Assembly (NCBI GenBank): GCA_036377055.1
Contig: DASUZD010000216.1
Span: 1-15,333 of the forward strand
Source: DASUZD01 sp036377055
GTDB taxonomy: Bacteria > Actinomycetota > Thermoleophilia > Gaiellales > Gaiellaceae
Length of the DNA stretch: 15,333 bases
Direction: 5' to 3'
The position numbers were made by a program, and so were the translations under genes. A model generated the notes under the pieces. It ran no database searches, was not told where the DNA came from, and worked only from the letters and a program-made list of their open reading frames with translations. Numbering within the stretch: the stretch's first letter is position 1; every line of letters begins with the position of its first letter. Positions 13,944 through 15,333 of this stretch are shown in pieces.

Positions 13944-13978
13944 GCGTAGGCCGTCCGGCCCTTGCCGGGCGGCCACGC
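13944..13978 (+). terminator. GC-rich hairpin, probable terminator of the small peptide gene
   Basis: GGCCGTCCGGC (13949-13959) pairs with GCCGGGCGGCC (13964-13974) around CCTT with one G-U pair. It is extended by GCGT (13944-13947) and ACGC (13975-13978) past a bulged A. It begins 16 bp after the 25-residue gene and lacks a U-tract. Because an in-frame TTG at 13962 falls inside it, the DUF1385 gene is unlikely to start there. Confidence 0.6.
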
Positions 13979-13997
13979 GGATGGCGATCATGGAGGG

Positions 13998-14786
13998 GTG
14001 GACCGCCCCTCCCTTCCTCTCTCGCTCGAGCAGGCCGACGCGGCCGCGTCGCTGCCGCGGCTCGGTGGCATGGCGCGACCGGACGGCGTCGCGATCGTCA
14101 GCGAGCGCTTCTGGGCGTTCGCCGGCACGGACGGCTCGCTGCGGACGGGCAAGATGCCCTCGCCCCCGCGGGCGCTCCGGCACGTGCCGCTCGTGCGCGG
14201 GCTCGTCCGCCTCGGCGCGTCGCTCTCGCCGCTCTTCCGCCGCACAGGCGTCGCGCGGCCACGGGAGCGACGGCTGCTGCTGCTCGCGGTTCTCGCGCCC
14301 TTCCTCTTCGTCTTCCTGCCCGAGCGGTGGAGCCTGCTCGCCGGGATCGCCGTGACGGCCGGCCTCGTCGCGTGGATGCTGCGCGGACGGACGCTCCACC
14401 TCCACGGCGCCGAGCATCGCGCGATCGCGGCCGCCGAGGCGCGTGCGCTGGGATCGACGTGGCGCGGCGAGGTCCGACCCTCGCGCTTCTCGCCACGGTG
14501 CGGCACCAACTTCGCTGCGCTTGTCCTTCCGGTCACTTTCGGGTTCGAGCGCCTCTGGGTGCTGCCGACGGCCGTCTTCACCCCGGTGGCGGTCACCGTC
14601 GTCTCGCTGGCGCTGACGATGGAGCTCTGGCAGCTCGTCCAGGCCTCGAAGCGAAAGGCCGCGAGGCTCTTCCTCCTCCCGGGACTTGCGCTCCAGCGCC
14701 TGACGACGCGTGAGCCGGAGCTCGAGGAGACGCGGGTCGCGCTCGCTGCGGTCGCAGCCGTGCTGGAGCTCGAGCGCGCCCACTAA
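13998..14786 (+). CDS. DUF1385 membrane protein
   Basis: This 262-residue protein matches DUF1385: RLGGMARPDGVAIVSE near the N-terminus (21-36), PLVRGLVRLG (64-73), two hydrophobic hairpins (about 92-128 and 172-208), HGAEHRAI (136-143) and the Cys-containing SPRCGTNF (165-172). The conserved His, Glu and Cys suggest a metal site, which is why such proteins are sometimes labelled metal-dependent enzymes; no reaction is established. The start is uncertain. GTG at 13998 is favoured, although GGAGGG directly abuts it; ATG at 14070 is a shorter option that would drop part of the conserved RLGGMA segment. It ends one base before the likely start of the arylsulfotransferase gene, so the two are probably coupled. 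Confidence 0.83.
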   Translation: MDRPSLPLSLEQADAAASLPRLGGMARPDGVAIVSERFWAFAGTDGSLRTGKMPSPPRALRHVPLVRGLVRLGASLSPLFRRTGVARPRERRLLLLAVLAPFLFVFLPERWSLLAGIAVTAGLVAWMLRGRTLHLHGAEHRAIAAAEARALGSTWRGEVRPSRFSPRCGTNFAALVLPVTFGFERLWVLPTAVFTPVAVTVVSLALTMELWQLVQASKRKAARLFLLPGLALQRLTTREPELEETRVALAAVAAVLELERAH

Positions 14787-14787
14787 C

Positions 14788-15333
14788 CTGCCGCGCATCC
14801 TTCGCCGTGCCTGTCTGATCCTTCTCGCCGTCGTCGCGCTCGCTGCCTGCGGGTCGAGCTCGAAGCGGGCGGAGCCGCCCGCCCAGAAGTTCCGCAGCCG
14901 ACCCGATCTCAGGCCCGCGCCGGTCAGCGTCACCCGTCGCGTCGGCGCGACCGCTCCCGGCTACCTCTTCCTGGCGCCGAAGAAGAACGTCGCGCAGATG
15001 GGCCCGCTGATCGTCGACAACGACGGCGAGGTCGTCTGGTTTCGCCCGACGAAGCTCGGTGTCTTGAACTTCCGCGTGCAGCGCTACCACGGCAGGCCGG
15101 TGCTCACGTGGTGGCAAGGGGTCTCGCAGAAGGGCGTCGGCCAAGGACGGTACGAGATCTACGACAGCTCGTACCAGCGCGTGGCCGAGGTGCGGGCCGC
15201 GAACGGCTTCAGCGGCGACCTGCACGAATTCCTGATCACGCCGCAAGGGACGGCGCTGATTCCGATCTACACGCGCGTGCGGCAAGACCTCAGCGCGATC
15301 GGCGGCCGGAAGAACGGCACGGTGTGGGACAAC
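14788..15333 (+). CDS. Arylsulfotransferase-like lipoprotein (partial, 3' end outside window)
   Basis: The frame runs open to the window edge, giving 182 residues. The start of an arylsulfotransferase domain (PF14269 type) is visible: GYLFLAPKKNVAQMGPLIVDNDGEVVW, then RVQRYHGRPVLTWWQG, then GRYEIYDSSYQRV, then GDLHEFLITPQGTALI. The family transfers sulfate between phenols or is a propeller of unknown role; the catalytic His region lies further on. Before it is a lipoprotein signal: R-rich start, hydrophobic core and lipobox L-A-A-C (Cys codon 14848-14850), so the protein is anchored outside the membrane. No ATG, GTG or TTG fits. CTG at 14788, one base after the DUF1385 stop, gives a 20-residue signal. 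GTG at 14710 would overlap DUF1385 by 77 bases and add a long basic leader. Confidence 0.8.
   Translation, partial: MPRILRRACLILLAVVALAACGSSSKRAEPPAQKFRSRPDLRPAPVSVTRRVGATAPGYLFLAPKKNVAQMGPLIVDNDGEVVWFRPTKLGVLNFRVQRYHGRPVLTWWQGVSQKGVGQGRYEIYDSSYQRVAEVRAANGFSGDLHEFLITPQGTALIPIYTRVRQDLSAIGGRKNGTVWDN

Noticed and set aside
13866..14933. 355-codon minus-strand frame antisense to DUF1385
   Set aside because: No domain, low-complexity Arg/Glu content, and the plus strand encodes HGAEH and PRCGTNF motifs.
14998..15333. ATG at 14998 as the arylsulfotransferase start
   Set aside because: It would remove the lipobox and the first conserved segment GYLFLAP, both in the same frame upstream.

Overview
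The window is gene-dense, very GC-rich DNA of about 70% GC, with many GTG and TTG starts and almost no unused space. The gene set is a PF14269-type arylsulfotransferase lipoprotein, DUF1206 and DUF1385 membrane proteins, secreted LVIVD-repeat proteins, and a Pst phosphate system preceded by 11-bp direct repeats that resemble an actinobacterial PHO box. This points to a high-GC actinobacterium, most likely of class Thermoleophilia (Gaiellales or Solirubrobacterales). The taxonomic call is an inference from gene content and composition; no search was run.

Layout. 1-453 (+): C-terminal part of a sensor histidine kinase, cut by the window edge. 450-2236 (-): a RimK-type ATP-grasp ligase and a CpdA-like metallophosphoesterase. 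2376-5378 (+): two secreted LVIVD-repeat beta-propeller proteins in tandem, separated by a perfect hairpin and a likely promoter. 5432-9166 (-): a complete pstS-pstC-pstA-pstB phosphate importer operon. 9167-9318: divergent control region with a candidate PHO box and an inverted repeat. 9319-11485 (+): a DUF1206 membrane protein, a PAP2 phosphatase and phoU, the last two overlapping by 4 nt. 11489-12175 (-): a dCTP deaminase/dUTPase-fold protein with a C-terminal membrane tail and noticeably lower GC. 12247-13745 (-): uppP (undecaprenyl-diphosphatase), a small histidine-rich membrane protein and a TfoX N-terminal-domain protein. 13850-15333 (+): a 25-residue membrane peptide, a DUF1385 membrane protein and the start of an arylsulfotransferase-like lipoprotein that runs off the window.

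How the genes fit together. The centre is a phosphate-acquisition locus. PstS binds phosphate, PstC and PstA form the channel, PstB drives it, and PhoU links uptake to a PhoR-type kinase. phoU is not at the end of the pst operon but on the other side of the divergent promoter, coupled to a PAP2 phosphatase. The kinase fragment at the left edge could be the PhoR partner, but only its ATPase domain is visible. PAP2 and UppP both belong to families that dephosphorylate lipid phosphates.

The most unusual item is the tail-anchored dCTP-deaminase-like protein. It keeps most of the family fingerprint but has glycine where the catalytic glutamate is expected, and it stands out in base composition. 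No tRNA, rRNA, CRISPR array, insertion sequence or attachment site was recognised. No gene-free stretch exceeds about 155 bases.
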